In this document: positions 1 through 10,401 of the stretch, one piece after another
Layout: each line of letters opens with the position of its first letter
How positions within the stretch are numbered: the first letter of the stretch is position 1
Assembly: GCF_000765145.1 (NCBI RefSeq)
Contig: NZ_JMGA01000016.1
Location: forward strand, 62,001-126,000
Length of the DNA: 64,000 bases
Source: Desulfosporosinus sp. HMP52
Lineage (GTDB): Bacteria > Bacillota > Desulfitobacteriia > Desulfitobacteriales > Desulfitobacteriaceae
Reading direction: 5' to 3'
Translations under genes and position numbers: made by a program
The notes under the pieces: model-generated
The model's database searches: none
What the model saw: only the letters and a program-made list of their open reading frames with translations
What the model was told of the DNA's origin: nothing

Positions 1-3000
1 AGAAACAGGGCACTCCGTGTTCAGCCGCTAATCTCCTTAAGAGATAACCGGTTCTTTCCGGTGTTCCTTGGGTGGAGGTGCTTAAGATGAAGGAGAATTC
101 TCTCTGGCGGACTGCTTCTTGAAGAGCCTCACTCGATTCATTCACCACTTCCACTTCTACTCCACACAGGGCTAAAGCTTTAGCAGTATCTCCAGTCCCT
201 TTAACTCCAAACCCTAGCTGAGCTAATTGGCGAGCGAGAGTAATCGCTTCGGGGCGGTCTTTTTCTGCTACGGAGACTAAAATATTTCCGTCCCCGGGCA
301 GAGGAATCCGTGAGGCAGCAAAAGCCTTCGCCAGGGCATGACCAAATTGTGTATCCATTCCCATAACCTCTCCGGTGGATTTCATTTCCGGGCCCAGCGA
401 AGTTTCGACTTTCGTCAACTTTTCAAAAGAAAAGACTGGGGCTTTAACGACTACAAAGGGCACTTCTGGAGCAAGACCATGGGTATAACCCATTTCCTTT
501 AAGGTCTTGCCGAGAGAAACTTGAACCGCTAAATTGACTAAAGGAATTCCGGTTACTTTAGAAAGAATCGGTACTGTCCGGCTTGCTCTAGGGTTTACTT
601 CTAAGACATATACTTTACCGCGCACAACAACAAATTGAATATTAATTAGTCCTTTGATCCCGACTCCCTCTGCCAAACGACAGGTGAAATCCTGAATTTG
701 ATCTATTTCAGAAGGCGTCAAGCTCTGGGGGGGATAAACAGCTAAGCTATCCCCTGAATGGACACCCGCCCGTTCGATATGCTCCATAATGCCGGCTATC
801 ACAGTCGTCTCACCGTCTGACACTGCATCGACTTCTACTTCTTTGCCGTCTAAATACCGATCCACGAGGATTGGATGTTCCGGAGAGAGGTGAATTGCTC
901 GTCTTAAGTAATCTTCTAATTGATCCAGATTTTCAACGACTTGCATGGCCCGGCCTCCGATAACATAGGACGGCCTGACGATCATCGGAAATTCCAGTTC
1001 CTCAGCAACTTTTTGGGCCTGACTAACCGAAGTAACACTTCGTCCTTCAGATTGTGGAATACCTAAACGACACAAAAGCTCGGCAAAACGTTCTCGATCC
1101 TCGGCCATATCAATGGCATCGACAGGGGTTCCCAGCACTTGAACTCCGGCAAGCTTTAAGCGTCCTGCTAAATTGATGGCTGTCTGTCCACCAAATTGAA
1201 CTAAAACTCCATCAGCTTTTTCTTTATTCAGGACATGCAGTACATCCTCCATGGTCAACGGCTCAAAGTAAAGCTTATCGGCAATGTCAAAATCAGTAGA
1301 CACTGTTTCCGGATTATTATTGATCATAATAGCTTCTACACCCGCTTCTTGCAAAGCAGACAGCGCATGAACAGAGCAATAGTCAAACTCAATCCCTTGC
1401 CCAATTCGGATCGGTCCTGAACCTAAGACGACTACTTTAGGACCATTACTTATCTTGCCCTCATCTTCTTCCTCATAGCTTGAATAGTAATAAGGGGTTG
1501 AAGAGGCAAATTCTGCTGCACAGGTATCAACAGTCTTGTAGACAGGAATAATCCCTGAATCCATACGCATAGCTCGTACCGTTTCCTCTGAACGCCCAGT
1601 AAGCTTAGCAATTGCTAAATCGGAAAATCCTAGGACTTTTGCTAAGCTCAGCAGTTCGGTGGTCAAAGGTTCATTTTGCAGTCGCTGTTCAAGTAAGACC
1701 AGCTCTTTGATTTTAGACAAGTAGAAAGGATCAATCTGCGTAAGCATTTGAACTTCTAATATGGTCCAATCTCTGCGAAAGGCTTCAGGAATTGCAAAAA
1801 ACCGCTCATGGTCAGCCGAAGTCAGCTTGTCTTCAATCTCCATTTCTGTCCAGCCCCCGGAAGCCTTAATCCGCAGACCAACAGTGCCAACTTCCAAAGA
1901 GCGGGTAGCCTTTAGGAGAGCCGCTTCCAAGGTTCTTTCCATAGCCATAACTTCTCCGGTGGCTTTCATTTGTGTCCCCAGACGATGATCTGCCGCCGGG
2001 AATTTATCAAAAGGCCACCGCGGAAACTTAACCACGACATAATCAAGGGCAGGTTCAAAGCAGGCACTCGTATGCCCGGTCACCGGATTCGTCAATTCGG
2101 GAAGGGTATAGCCTACAGACAAAAGAGCTGCCATTTTGGCAATAGGATAGCCAGTGGCTTTAGAAGCAAGGGCACTTGAGCGACTAACCCTAGGGTTAAC
2201 TTCAATGACTACGTATTCTCGACTAACCGGATTTAAGGCAAATTGAACGTTACATCCACCGTTCACTCCCAAGGCTCGAATAATCTTTAAGGATGAAGCC
2301 CGCAGCATCTGGTACTCAACATCTGTCAATGTCTGTGATGGAGCAACTACGATACTGTCTCCAGTATGTATTCCTACAGGATCGATATTCTCCATGTTGC
2401 AGATTGTAATGCAATTATCAGCTGCATCTCGCATGACTTCATATTCAATTTCCTTCCAACCGGCAACACTTCTCTCTAAGAGGCACTGGCCGATGGGGCT
2501 GGCCTGCAGTCCTTTTTGCAAAATCTCCTCTAATTGTTTGGAGTTTTTTACAATCCCGCCGCCTGTCCCACCCAGAGTATAAGCCGGTCTAACAATCAGC
2601 GGAAAACCTTGCTTACTAGCAAAGGCCTCCCCTTCTTCTAAACTATTTACGATCACACTTTCGGCTACGGGCTCCTTAAGTGAAACCATGGTTTCCTTAA
2701 AGGCATCACGGTCTTCTGCTTTGTAAATCGTCTCAGAGTTACAACCAATAAGATCTACTCCGTAACGTTCTAATATCCCCTCACGTTCCAGTTCCATCGC
2801 CAGGTTTAGACCAGTTTGCCCTCCCAGGGTCGGCAACAAAGCATCCGGATGCTCTTTGCTGATGATCCTTTCCAATACTTCAGGCAGTAAAGGTTCAATA
2901 TAGGTAATATCAGCAGTTTGAACATCCGTCATGATGGTTGCGGGATTACTATTAACCAGCACCACCTCTAGACCTACTTCACGCAGGGCTCTGCAGGCTT

Positions 3001-3094
3001 GAGTCCCGGCATAATCAAATTCTGCTGCTTGCCCAATAACTATTGGACCGGATCCAATGACAAGAACCTTCTTCCACGCCGGATTAAGAGGCAT
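1..3094 (-). CDS. carB: carbamoyl-phosphate synthase large subunit, 3' end cut by window edge
   Basis: CarB makes carbamoyl phosphate from bicarbonate, ATP and CarA-delivered ammonia for arginine and pyrimidine synthesis. Reading the minus strand from the ATG at 3094 gives about 1,031 codons without a stop. Two homologous ATP-grasp halves are visible: the first opens with [19 protein letters not shown] and the second with [19 protein letters not shown] near residue 550. Each half has the EVNPR metal/ATP motif ([15 protein letters not shown] and [15 protein letters not shown]). The final readable part lies in the C-terminal MGS-like allosteric domain. The family is about 1,070 residues long, so only some 40 residues are missing. 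The start overlaps the end of carA by 11 bp, which suggests translational coupling. It is the last visible gene of the argCJBD-carAB operon. Confidence 0.97.
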   Translation of the reverse strand, partial: MPLNPAWKKVLVIGSGPIVIGQAAEFDYAGTQACRALREVGLEVVLVNSNPATIMTDVQTADITYIEPLLPEVLERIISKEHPDALLPTLGGQTGLNLAMELEREGILERYGVDLIGCNSETIYKAEDRDAFKETMVSLKEPVAESVIVNSLEEGEAFASKQGFPLIVRPAYTLGGTGGGIVKNSKQLEEILQKGLQASPIGQCLLERSVAGWKEIEYEVMRDAADNCITICNMENIDPVGIHTGDSIVVAPSQTLTDVEYQMLRASSLKIIRALGVNGGCNVQFALNPVSREYVVIEVNPRVSRSSALASKATGYPIAKMAALLSVGYTLPELTNPVTGHTSACFEPALDYVVVKFPRWPFDKFPAADHRLGTQMKATGEVMAMERTLEAALLKATRSLEVGTVGLRIKASGGWTEMEIEDKLTSADHERFFAIPEAFRRDWTILEVQMLTQIDPFYLSKIKELVLLEQRLQNEPLTTELLSLAKVLGFSDLAIAKLTGRSEETVRAMRMDSGIIPVYKTVDTCAAEFASSTPYYYSSYEEEDEGKISNGPKVVVLGSGPIRIGQGIEFDYCSVHALSALQEAGVEAIMINNNPETVSTDFDIADKLYFEPLTMEDVLHVLNKEKADGVLVQFGGQTAINLAGRLKLAGVQVLGTPVDAIDMAEDRERFAELLCRLGIPQSEGRSVTSVSQAQKVAEELEFPMIVRPSYVIGGRAMQVVENLDQLEDYLRRAIHLSPEHPILVDRYLDGKEVEVDAVSDGETTVIAGIMEHIERAGVHSGDSLAVYPPQSLTPSEIDQIQDFTCRLAEGVGIKGLINIQFVVVRGKVYVLEVNPRASRTVPILSKVTGIPLVNLAVQVSLGKTLKEMGYTHGLAPEVPFVVVKAPVFSFEKLTKVETSLGPEMKSTGEVMGMDTQFGHALAKAFAASRIPLPGDGNILVSVAEKDRPEAITLARQLAQLGFGVKGTGDTAKALALCGVEVEVVNESSEALQEAVRQREFSFILSTSTQGTPERTGYLLRRLAAEHGVPCF

Positions 3095-4184
3095 ATCCAG
3101 CCCTCCATTCCTGCATCAATTGTGCAAATTCATCAAAAAGATAGAGGGATTCACTGGGTCCGGGCCCTGCTTCCGGATGGTATTGAACTGAAAAGACAGG
3201 TAAATCACGGTGTTTTACCCCTTCAATACTTTGATCATTAAGGTTGCGATGGGTCACATAGAGTGGAGTTTGCTCCAAACTTTTTTCTGAAATAGCATAA
3301 CCATGATTCTGCGAAGTAATAGTCACTCGCTTAGTCGTTAAGTCTTGTACCGGTTGATTACCGCCCCGATGTCCAAACTTCATCTTATATGTATCTCCCC
3401 CTAATGCCAGGGATAAGAGCTGATGCCCTAAACAAATGCCGAAGATAGGACGTTCGCCCACTAATCCTTGAATTGTTTTTATCCCTGTTGTAACCTCCTT
3501 AGGATCTCCTGGCCCATTGGAGAGAAAGACACCATCTGGTTGCAGATTTAGGATTTTCTCGGTGGGGGTATTATGGGGAACAACTGTCAGACGAAAGCCA
3601 CTTTCTTGCATTGCCTGCAGAATGTTTCTCTTAATTCCAAAATCCATAACCACGACATGCAATATCTCTTTCTCCATTGCCATAGGTGGGAGTGTATAGG
3701 TCTTTGAGGTACTGACTCTCGCTACAACATCCGTCGGAACAGACAAATTGTTTAAGCGCGAGACAATTTCCTGCAAACCTTCTAATTCCGTAGTAATTAT
3801 CCCGCGTAATACTCCGTGTTCTCGTATAATGCGAGTTAACGCACGAGTATCAATTCCCTTAATCCCCACAACTCCAGACTGTGCCAATGTCCTGGAAAGG
3901 TTTTTCTCCATTTGCCAATGACTTGGATTACGAGCAGCTTCTTTTACTATAAAGCCTTGCACCTGGGGTTTTTCTGATTGATCATCAACCCTGTTGATGC
4001 CATAGTTGCCAATCAGTGGATAGGTCATACACACTATTTGCCCCGCATATGACGGATCGGTTAACACTTCTTGATAACCAGTCATTCCCGTGTTAAAGAC
4101 AACTTCTCCAAAAGTCTCTCCTGTTGCTCCAAAAGACTCTCCCAATAAAATTTTCCCGGTCTCAAGTACGAGTGCAGCTTTCAT
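3084..4184 (-). CDS. carA: carbamoyl-phosphate synthase small subunit (glutaminase)
   Basis: CarA hydrolyses glutamine and channels ammonia to CarB. The 366-residue product has the CPSase small-chain N-terminal domain ([16 protein letters not shown], then [20 protein letters not shown]). It also has a C-terminal class I glutamine amidotransferase domain, with the nucleophile Cys in FGICLGHQ and the catalytic His-Glu in [13 protein letters not shown] place the start at the ATG at 4184 (MKAALVLE). Its AGGAGG ribosome site is 7 nt upstream, whereas the ATG at 4190 sits almost on top of that site. It lies between argD and carB, in the arrangement used by Bacilli for arginine-regulated CPSase. Whether a second, pyrimidine-type carAB exists elsewhere cannot be told from this window. 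Confidence 0.97.
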   Translation of the reverse strand: MKAALVLETGKILLGESFGATGETFGEVVFNTGMTGYQEVLTDPSYAGQIVCMTYPLIGNYGINRVDDQSEKPQVQGFIVKEAARNPSHWQMEKNLSRTLAQSGVVGIKGIDTRALTRIIREHGVLRGIITTELEGLQEIVSRLNNLSVPTDVVARVSTSKTYTLPPMAMEKEILHVVVMDFGIKRNILQAMQESGFRLTVVPHNTPTEKILNLQPDGVFLSNGPGDPKEVTTGIKTIQGLVGERPIFGICLGHQLLSLALGGDTYKMKFGHRGGNQPVQDLTTKRVTITSQNHGYAISEKSLEQTPLYVTHRNLNDQSIEGVKHRDLPVFSVQYHPEAGPGPSESLYLFDEFAQLMQEWRAGYAS

Positions 4185-4263
4185 TCCCATCCCTCCTCCG
4201 ACCCTCTATCTGAAAGATTCTTAACCCTTGAGCTCTTGCTCAGATCTCTGATATCCGACATTT

Positions 4264-5469
4264 CTACCAGATTTTAGCCAGGACATCATCTAAAATTCTT
4301 AAGGCTTTATCAATGACTGGTTTTTCCACAGTAAGAGGGGGCAGGAAACGTAAGATCTTGCCTCCAACACAATTGATTAGCAGTCCGTTCTGCAAACAAG
4401 TCTCCACAATTTCGGGGCCCAGCTTAGAAACTGGCCATCCTAAGATGAATCCCTGGCCTCGAACCGTTCCACCTGTTTGATATTTTTGGGCTAAGTCCTC
4501 TAGTCCCTGACGAAAATACTCAGAACGTTCTTTAACTCCTTCAAAGAAACCCTCTTCGAGCATTATATCTAAGACAGCACAACCCACTGCCGTGGCTAGC
4601 GGATTTCCTCCGAAGGTTGAAGCATGGTCTCCGGGCTGAAAAGCCTGCGCTACTTTATCTGAGGCTAACATTGCTCCTATCGGCACTCCGCCCCCTAAAG
4701 CTTTAGCTAAAGTCATAATATCCGGAACCACTCCGCTCCACTCATAGGCAAAGAGCTTTCCGGTTCGTCCAACACCACACTGAACCTCATCAAATATCAG
4801 CAACGCTCCAAACTGATCACATAAAGTCCGTGCCTCTTGAAGGAACTCTGCCGAAGCGGGGATCACTCCTCCTTCGCCTTGAATAGGCTCAATAAAAACC
4901 GCTGCGGTATTATTATTAATCTTTGACCGTAAATCTTCAATATCGTTTAAGGCTGCATAGCTGACCCCATTAGGGAGGGGATTAAATCCTTGCTGGTATT
5001 TTGTTTGACCAGTAAGGGTAAGGGTAGCTAATGTTCGCCCGTGAAAGGAGTTTTCCAGTGAAACTACCTCATATTTGTGCTCCCCAAAATTCTTCTTAGC
5101 ATATTTGCGTGCAAGTTTAAAGGCCGCTTCATTAGCCTCAGCACCGCTATTGCAGAAGAATACTTTATCGGCAAAGGAATGCTTCACCAAGCGTTCTGCC
5201 AACGCAACTTGATTTGGAATCCAGTAAATATTTGAAGTGTGCAATATTTCTTTAGCCTGATCTTGAATAGCGCGGACTATCGCAGGGTGGCTATGCCCCA
5301 GGGAATTAACGGCCAAACCCGTCACAAAGTCTAAATATTGCTTGCCATCCGAATCCCAAACCCAGGCCCCTTCCCCTTTGACCATTGTCATCGGCAAGCG
5401 GCCATAGGTATTCATTACGACATTTTTTCCTCGCTCTACAATCGCTTCAGTTGTAATACCCTCTAACAT
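4264..5469 (-). CDS. argD: acetylornithine aminotransferase
   Basis: This PLP-dependent enzyme transfers the amino group of glutamate to N-acetylglutamate semialdehyde, giving N-acetylornithine. The 401-residue protein has class III aminotransferase features: the cofactor-binding FFCNSGAEANEAAFKLAR, the substrate-site SFHGRTLATL, the Asp of IFDEVQCGVGRTGK and the Schiff-base Lys in TLAKALGGGVPIGA. A G-rich ribosome site (GGGGGG) precedes the ATG. Operon position after argB and before carA supports argD rather than a GABA or ornithine transaminase, although class III enzymes often accept several substrates. Confidence 0.95.
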   Translation of the reverse strand: MLEGITTEAIVERGKNVVMNTYGRLPMTMVKGEGAWVWDSDGKQYLDFVTGLAVNSLGHSHPAIVRAIQDQAKEILHTSNIYWIPNQVALAERLVKHSFADKVFFCNSGAEANEAAFKLARKYAKKNFGEHKYEVVSLENSFHGRTLATLTLTGQTKYQQGFNPLPNGVSYAALNDIEDLRSKINNNTAAVFIEPIQGEGGVIPASAEFLQEARTLCDQFGALLIFDEVQCGVGRTGKLFAYEWSGVVPDIMTLAKALGGGVPIGAMLASDKVAQAFQPGDHASTFGGNPLATAVGCAVLDIMLEEGFFEGVKERSEYFRQGLEDLAQKYQTGGTVRGQGFILGWPVSKLGPEIVETCLQNGLLINCVGGKILRFLPPLTVEKPVIDKALRILDDVLAKIW

Positions 5470-5572
5470 ATCCAGTACCCCCCATTCTCCAAATTCCTAT
5501 CATTAAAAAATTCATCCCGAAAATCTAAAGACCCAAAATCTCCACGCAAGGGTATGGGCCAGCCTCAGTCTC

Positions 5573-6475
5573 TTAAGCATCACCTTTGAACATCGTGCCA
5601 ATTCCACCGTCTGTAAACAATTCCAGTAAAATTGCGTGACTTAGCCGCCCATCCAGGATATGTACACTGCCAACCCCGCCGTCTAAGGCCGAGATTGCAC
5701 ATTCAACCTTAGGTAACATTCCCCCGCTCAGAATCCCTTGAGCTTTCAGAGTCTCTACTTCCCCCCTGGAAATCGTCGAAATTAGAGAATCTGTATTAGA
5801 AACCTCTCTTAGGATTCCACGCACATCCGTTAAGAGCAGCAGTTTATCCGCTTTAAGGGCTTCAGCAATTTTCCCCGCAGCAGTATCAGCATTAACATTG
5901 AAGGTTTCCCCTGCTTCCCCACTGGCTACCGGAGAGATGACTGGAATGTAACCCTGACCCAGCAAAGTATTTAAAATATCCGGAGTAACACTTTGAATTT
6001 GGCCTACAAGTCCTAAATCAATATCTTCCATTTTTCCTGAACTGTTAGGCATCTGCATCGGTTTCTTTACAGCCATAAGCAGATTGGCATCCTTCCCGGA
6101 CAACCCCACACTCTTCCCTCCAAAACGATTGAGAAGAGAAACCATCTCAGTATTTAGTTTGCCGAGCAAGACCATTTGGGCAATCTCCATAGTCTGCGCA
6201 TCTGTTACTCTTAATCCTTGGACAAATTGGCTTTCAATTCCGACCTTTTTCAACATAGAATTTATCTCCGGCCCTCCACCATGTACAAGAACCGGGCGAA
6301 TTCCAACAGAATGTAAAAGAAGAATATCTAACATTACCGACTCTTTCAAAACAGGATCAACCATAGCATGGCCCCCATACTTAATCACCACGGTCTTTCC
6401 CGCAAACTTCTGGATGTAGGGAAGGGCTTCTACTAAAACACGGGCTTTTCCTAATCCTTGTTCCATCGGGGTCAT
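5573..6475 (-). CDS. argB: acetylglutamate kinase
   Basis: ArgB phosphorylates N-acetylglutamate, the second step of the acetylated arginine pathway and often the arginine-inhibited one. The 300-residue protein shows the amino-acid kinase fold: [13 protein letters not shown] near the N terminus, the substrate-binding [13 protein letters not shown], and [15 protein letters not shown] plus [10 protein letters not shown] in the ATP-binding part. I start it at the ATG at 6475, six codons into the longest frame, because GGAGGTG lies 6 nt upstream and would otherwise be inside the coding sequence. It lies between argJ and argD in the operon. Confidence 0.96.
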   Translation of the reverse strand: MTPMEQGLGKARVLVEALPYIQKFAGKTVVIKYGGHAMVDPVLKESVMLDILLLHSVGIRPVLVHGGGPEINSMLKKVGIESQFVQGLRVTDAQTMEIAQMVLLGKLNTEMVSLLNRFGGKSVGLSGKDANLLMAVKKPMQMPNSSGKMEDIDLGLVGQIQSVTPDILNTLLGQGYIPVISPVASGEAGETFNVNADTAAGKIAEALKADKLLLLTDVRGILREVSNTDSLISTISRGEVETLKAQGILSGGMLPKVECAISALDGGVGSVHILDGRLSHAILLELFTDGGIGTMFKGDA

Positions 6476-6590
6476 TTCTTCCACCTCCAATTTCGAATCA
6501 TGACTTTTTAACTTATTTTTTCTAGTGATAATTCTTATCTCCGCAAGGTCAGTTTTAAATTTTCATTAGCATTCTCTCAGTATCTCTGAA

Positions 6591-7850
6591 TTAAGTTCTA
6601 TAACTCCCATTTATAGTCACGTACTCGTGAGTAAGATCGCAGCCCCATGCTGTCGCCTTTTCTTTCCCGTCGTGAAGATTCAAACTTATATTAACCTCTT
6701 TTAATTCTAAAATTGTTTTAGCCTTATCTTCAGAAAAGTCAATTCCTTTTCCACCTTGAGCAACCATAAGATCTCCTAAATAGACATCAACCTTATTGGG
6801 ATCAAATTCTGCTCCCGAATATCCGGCAGCTGTCAAGATTCGACCCCAGTTCGCATCTTCTCCAAAAAGCGCTGCCTTAACTAAACTAGAGCCACAAATA
6901 CTCCGAGCAATTTTTCGCGCATCCTCTTTCGTTTTAGCTTCCGAAACTGATACTGCCATTAACTTGCTGGCCCCTTCTCCGTCTCGTGCTATATCTTTAG
7001 CCATCTCAATGCACATTGCCTTTACCATTTGCACAAAATTGGCTCTGTCTGCCCCCTTCAGAGTGATCCCTGAAGCTCCGTTAGCCATTAGAAGAACCAT
7101 ATCATTTGTGCTTGTATCTCCATCAACAGTCACCATATTGAAGCTTTCATCAACCGCTTCCCGCAAAATCTGTTGCAATTCCTCCGCAGGAAGGAAGGCA
7201 TCGGTTGTTATGAAACCTAACATTGTCCCCATGTTAGGATGGATCATTCCTGATCCTTTGGCAATTGCGCCCAAGCGAATGACTCCGCCTTGAGAACAAG
7301 GAAGTTCGTAGGCATATTCCTTTACCATGGTATCCGTTGTCATAATGGCAAGCGCGGCTTCGTGTGCTGCTTGATCTGCTTCCTCTTTCTGCCCACGGAT
7401 TCCCTTGACAACATGATTGAGCAACAAAGAACTAGCCACCCTTATACCATTCAAGACTCGATCAATCGGCATCTTAACCCCAATTACGCCTGTTGAAGCA
7501 ACAAGCACATCCTCGGTTGGTATTGCTAAAAAAGTCCCTGCTACTTCAGCCATTGCCTGGGCAGTTTGGTCACCAAATTCTCCAACACAGGCATTGGCAT
7601 TTCCGCTATTGACAACAATAGCTCGAGCTAATCCATTTTTCAGATGACGCTGGGTTAAATAAAGGGGATGGGCTTTAACAATATTACGGGTATATACTCC
7701 CGCTGCCTGAGCTTGCACATCGGAAAAAATAAGGGCTACATCAAACTTGTCTTTATATTTTATTTCAGCTTGAACACCGACTGCATAAAACCCTTTTGGG
7801 GCTGCTATACCACCGTTAATCAACTTCCAAGCTTTCTTTGTATCATCCAC
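6591..7850 (-). CDS. argJ: bifunctional glutamate N-acetyltransferase / ornithine acetyltransferase
   Basis: ArgJ recycles the acetyl group from N-acetylornithine to glutamate; many homologues also use acetyl-CoA to make N-acetylglutamate. The 419-residue product matches the family throughout: the N-terminal GFYAVGVQAEIKYK, the oxyanion-region VASTGVIGVKMPID and the self-cleavage region AKGSGMIHPNMGTML. Cleavage would occur just before the Thr in that last motif, giving alpha and beta chains. The residue before the Thr is Gly, where Ala is usual. Translation begins at a GTG at 7850 behind AGGAGA. No argE is seen in the window, which fits the cyclic pathway. Whether the enzyme is mono- or bifunctional is not decidable from sequence alone. 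Confidence 0.95.
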   Translation of the reverse strand: MDDTKKAWKLINGGIAAPKGFYAVGVQAEIKYKDKFDVALIFSDVQAQAAGVYTRNIVKAHPLYLTQRHLKNGLARAIVVNSGNANACVGEFGDQTAQAMAEVAGTFLAIPTEDVLVASTGVIGVKMPIDRVLNGIRVASSLLLNHVVKGIRGQKEEADQAAHEAALAIMTTDTMVKEYAYELPCSQGGVIRLGAIAKGSGMIHPNMGTMLGFITTDAFLPAEELQQILREAVDESFNMVTVDGDTSTNDMVLLMANGASGITLKGADRANFVQMVKAMCIEMAKDIARDGEGASKLMAVSVSEAKTKEDARKIARSICGSSLVKAALFGEDANWGRILTAAGYSGAEFDPNKVDVYLGDLMVAQGGKGIDFSEDKAKTILELKEVNISLNLHDGKEKATAWGCDLTHEYVTINGSYRT

Positions 7851-7895
7851 TTAACCACATCTCCTTTAGCAAATTCTTAACTTAACTTGAACCGA

Positions 7896-8921
7896 TTAGG
7901 GCCACAAGGCTGTACCTTTCAGCCCTTGTGCCTCTGGCCAACCCATGATAAGGTTCATATTCTGTACAGCCTGACCTGCTGCACCCTTTAACAGATTATC
8001 AATGGTAGAGACAATAACCACATTTCCTGTTCTTCTATCTAAGGTCAGCTGTAAAAAGGCATGGTTGCTCCCGCTAGAAAACTTCGTCTGTGGCCAGGTT
8101 CCTGGCGGCAAAAGATGCACAAACTCTTCCTTCTCGTACTGGTTTTGCCAGCAACTTCGCAATTCTTCTTCAGCTACCCCTTCGGAAACCTTAGCATAAA
8201 TGGTCACCAGCATGCCGCGGGTCATGGGTACTAAATGTGGTGTAAAGCTGACTGTTAGCGGCGAACCTACAGCACGAGAGAGTTCTTGTTCTATTTCTGG
8301 CGTATGGCGGTGGCTTGCAACCCCATAGGCCTTAAAGTTTTCATTAACTTCACTATAGTGCATTCCTAAAGAGATTCCTCGACCTGCTCCCGATACACCC
8401 GATTTGGCATCAATAATTAAATACTCTGTTTGAAGTAATTGCTTACGAAGTAGGGGAACAAGTGCCAGCAAAGTTGCAGTCGGGTAGCATCCCGGGTTAG
8501 CAATCAAAGATTTTCCTTTAATCTCTTGACGATAAAGTTCCGGCAAACCGTAGACTGCCTCTTTGAGCAACTCAGCAGCAGGATGTTTTATTTTATACCA
8601 TTCCTCGTAACTCTCCGCTGATTGCAATCTGAAATCAGCACCTAGATCAATTACTTTAATTCCACGCTCTAAGAAGGCGCTGGTTCTCTCTGCAGTCAAT
8701 CCATGAGGAAGAGCACAAAAAAGCACATCCATGTCAGGTATATTTTCATCTTCTAAAATTCCAATATTTTGATCTAACCAATGCGGATATATTGAATCAT
8801 AGTTTTCTCCAGCTACACTAGAGGATCCAAGATATAACTCCTTTACCTCTTCATGACGATGTAATAAGCGTACCAATTCCTGTCCTGCATATCCTGTTGC
8901 GCCTAGAATACCGACTTTCAT
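7896..8921 (-). CDS. argC: N-acetyl-gamma-glutamyl-phosphate reductase
   Basis: This NADPH-dependent reductase makes N-acetylglutamate semialdehyde from the ArgB product. The 341-residue protein begins with the nucleotide-binding KVGILGATGYAGQELVRLL and has the catalytic Cys in IANPGCYPTATLLAL, about residue 145. The SGVSGAGRG segment and a His-rich C-terminal half complete the family pattern. It is the first gene of the arginine operon. The 5' flank carries a strong sigma-A promoter (8958-8986) overlapped by an ARG-box-like operator (8970-8987). Confidence 0.96.
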   Translation of the reverse strand: MKVGILGATGYAGQELVRLLHRHEEVKELYLGSSSVAGENYDSIYPHWLDQNIGILEDENIPDMDVLFCALPHGLTAERTSAFLERGIKVIDLGADFRLQSAESYEEWYKIKHPAAELLKEAVYGLPELYRQEIKGKSLIANPGCYPTATLLALVPLLRKQLLQTEYLIIDAKSGVSGAGRGISLGMHYSEVNENFKAYGVASHRHTPEIEQELSRAVGSPLTVSFTPHLVPMTRGMLVTIYAKVSEGVAEEELRSCWQNQYEKEEFVHLLPPGTWPQTKFSSGSNHAFLQLTLDRRTGNVVIVSTIDNLLKGAAGQAVQNMNLIMGWPEAQGLKGTALWP

Positions 8922-8957
8922 AGTATGAACCTTCCCTCTATAGTCATCTTTTTAATA

Positions 8958-8986
8958 ATTATACATTTAGTTGCATAAACATTCAA
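8958..8986 (-). promoter_or_regulatory. sigma-A promoter of the arginine operon
   Basis: On the minus strand TTGAAT (8981-8986) and TATAAT (8958-8963) are separated by 17 bp, and a TG precedes the -10 hexamer. It lies about 35 bp upstream of the argC start codon and downstream of the terminator of the preceding gene, so it should drive argCJBD-carAB. Confidence 0.85.
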
Positions 8987-8987
8987 C
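8970..8987 (-). promoter_or_regulatory. ARG-box-like operator (ArgR/AhrC)
   Basis: The minus-strand 18-mer GTTGAATGTTTATGCAAC matches the core TGNAT-N4-ATNCA of the known ARG box, with three mismatches to the 18-bp consensus TNTGNATWWWWATNCANA. It covers the -35 hexamer and much of the spacer of the argC promoter, so bound repressor would block RNA polymerase. The argR gene itself is not in the window. Confidence 0.72.
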
Positions 8988-8994
8988 CACTATC

Positions 8995-9022
8995 GAAAAA
9001 AAGAAAGGGAGTTCCCTTTCTT
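8995..9022 (-). terminator. rho-independent terminator after the M20 peptidase gene
   Basis: The perfect 10-bp inverted repeat AAGAAAGGGA / TCCCTTTCTT (9001-9022) is followed on the minus strand by a run of T. It separates the M20 gene from the argC promoter. Confidence 0.85.
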
Positions 9023-9097
9023 AAATTACGTCAATCTATCCTTCTCTTATGACCCAATAGCTGAAATTATAATTCCATTATCAATACAAGATTATGC

Positions 9098-10270
9098 TTA
9101 TCGATGAGTCAGTGAACTAAATTCTCGTTTAATCTGCTGCAGCAGTTTCTTATTGCTTGAAACGTCCCAACCAGTAAAAGCCAGAGCCTGCATAGCTAAC
9201 AAGACTAAACTTTCACCATTTGATGAAAGTGACACATCGGCAAATTCTCGGGTATGCGGGATCTCATTACCTGTTCCCAAGGTCAAATATGGGTGTATAG
9301 ACGGAACAACTCGGCTAACGTTGCCCATATCTACAGAACCCATAGCAATCTGAGGTGAGGCTATCTTATCAATACCCATTTCCTCAAGATTACGCGTAAA
9401 ACACTCGGCCAACGCTAGATTCGTCAGCATTTCATCATATGAGAATTCGAATTTTTGCCAAGTCATTTTTGCAGATACCATAGACGCTGCACCTTCGGCA
9501 CAACGAATTACTTTCTCACGCAAGTCATCTAAATCCTTACGCTTTCGAGCACGTAAATAAAATTGAGAAACAGCACGTTCCGGAATAATATTAGGGGCAG
9601 TTCCCCCCTCTGTTATAATCCCATTAATTTTCACATCATGAGGGACTTGCTTTTTTAGGGCATTGATACCGACAAAGAAATTTATCATGGCGTCTAAAGC
9701 GTTAATGCCAAAATTCGATGCTGCAACCGCATGAGCAGAGCGACCGTGAAAAGTGAACTCTAAGGCATCTAAGGCTAGGCTGGAAATGACAGGAACATTC
9801 TGACTGCCTGGATGAAACATCATGGCAACATCGACGTTTTCGAATATACCTTTTTCTACCAAAGTTACTTTTGCCCCACTGGTCTCTTCAGCAGGAGCAC
9901 CAATAACCAGAATCTCCCCGCCTAATTCTAAACTCTTGCTTAAAATTATGGCTGCCCCAGCGCTGGCCGCTCCTATCAGATTATGTCCACAACCATGCCC
10001 TATCACTGGCAAAGCATCATATTCCGCCAGATAAGCAATAGTAGGACCGGAACCTTTACCCTTGAATCTTGCCAAGAAAGCAGTCTCCATACCAGCAATT
10101 CCACAATCTACTTTAAACCCATGTTTGGTAAGAAGAGAGCATAAGCTTGCAGATGCAAAGTATTCCTTATAACCAAGCTCAGGTCGCTCACCAATTTGAC
10201 GGGCAACTTCCCATACTTCTCTGCTTAAACGCTGGGCCTGATCTCTGAAAAATGCTTTAATTGCATCCAT
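9098..10270 (-). CDS. M20 family metallo-amidohydrolase / peptidase
   Basis: The 390-residue product belongs to the M20 amidohydrolases, which cleave amide bonds of N-acyl amino acids, aminobenzoyl-glutamate or small peptides using a metal centre. Visible motifs are AEYDALPVIGHGCGHNLIG (metal-binding His/Cys region, near residue 85), APAEETSGAK with the catalytic Glu pair, and MMFHPG. The central segment HGRSAHAVAASNFGINALDA is the dimerisation/lid domain. Within the family it looks closest to the AbgB/AmhX-like group, but the substrate cannot be assigned. I chose the ATG at 10270 over a TTG two codons upstream; the ribosome site is weak for either. It is a separate transcription unit with a terminator. 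A link with the neighbouring arginine genes, for example deacylation of an N-acyl amino acid, is only a possibility. Confidence 0.85.
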   Translation of the reverse strand: MDAIKAFFRDQAQRLSREVWEVARQIGERPELGYKEYFASASLCSLLTKHGFKVDCGIAGMETAFLARFKGKGSGPTIAYLAEYDALPVIGHGCGHNLIGAASAGAAIILSKSLELGGEILVIGAPAEETSGAKVTLVEKGIFENVDVAMMFHPGSQNVPVISSLALDALEFTFHGRSAHAVAASNFGINALDAMINFFVGINALKKQVPHDVKINGIITEGGTAPNIIPERAVSQFYLRARKRKDLDDLREKVIRCAEGAASMVSAKMTWQKFEFSYDEMLTNLALAECFTRNLEEMGIDKIASPQIAMGSVDMGNVSRVVPSIHPYLTLGTGNEIPHTREFADVSLSSNGESLVLLAMQALAFTGWDVSSNKKLLQQIKREFSSLTHR

Positions 10271-10401
10271 AAGCAACCCATCTCTCTTCCAAATTCATAA
10301 TCTGTAAGGTAATCCATCACCAAGGTGAGTAGCAAGAGTGTGCTTTGTTCAATATTAATATTTATTTTAATTCATACTACTAACTCAAATGTTTCCTCGC
10401 T

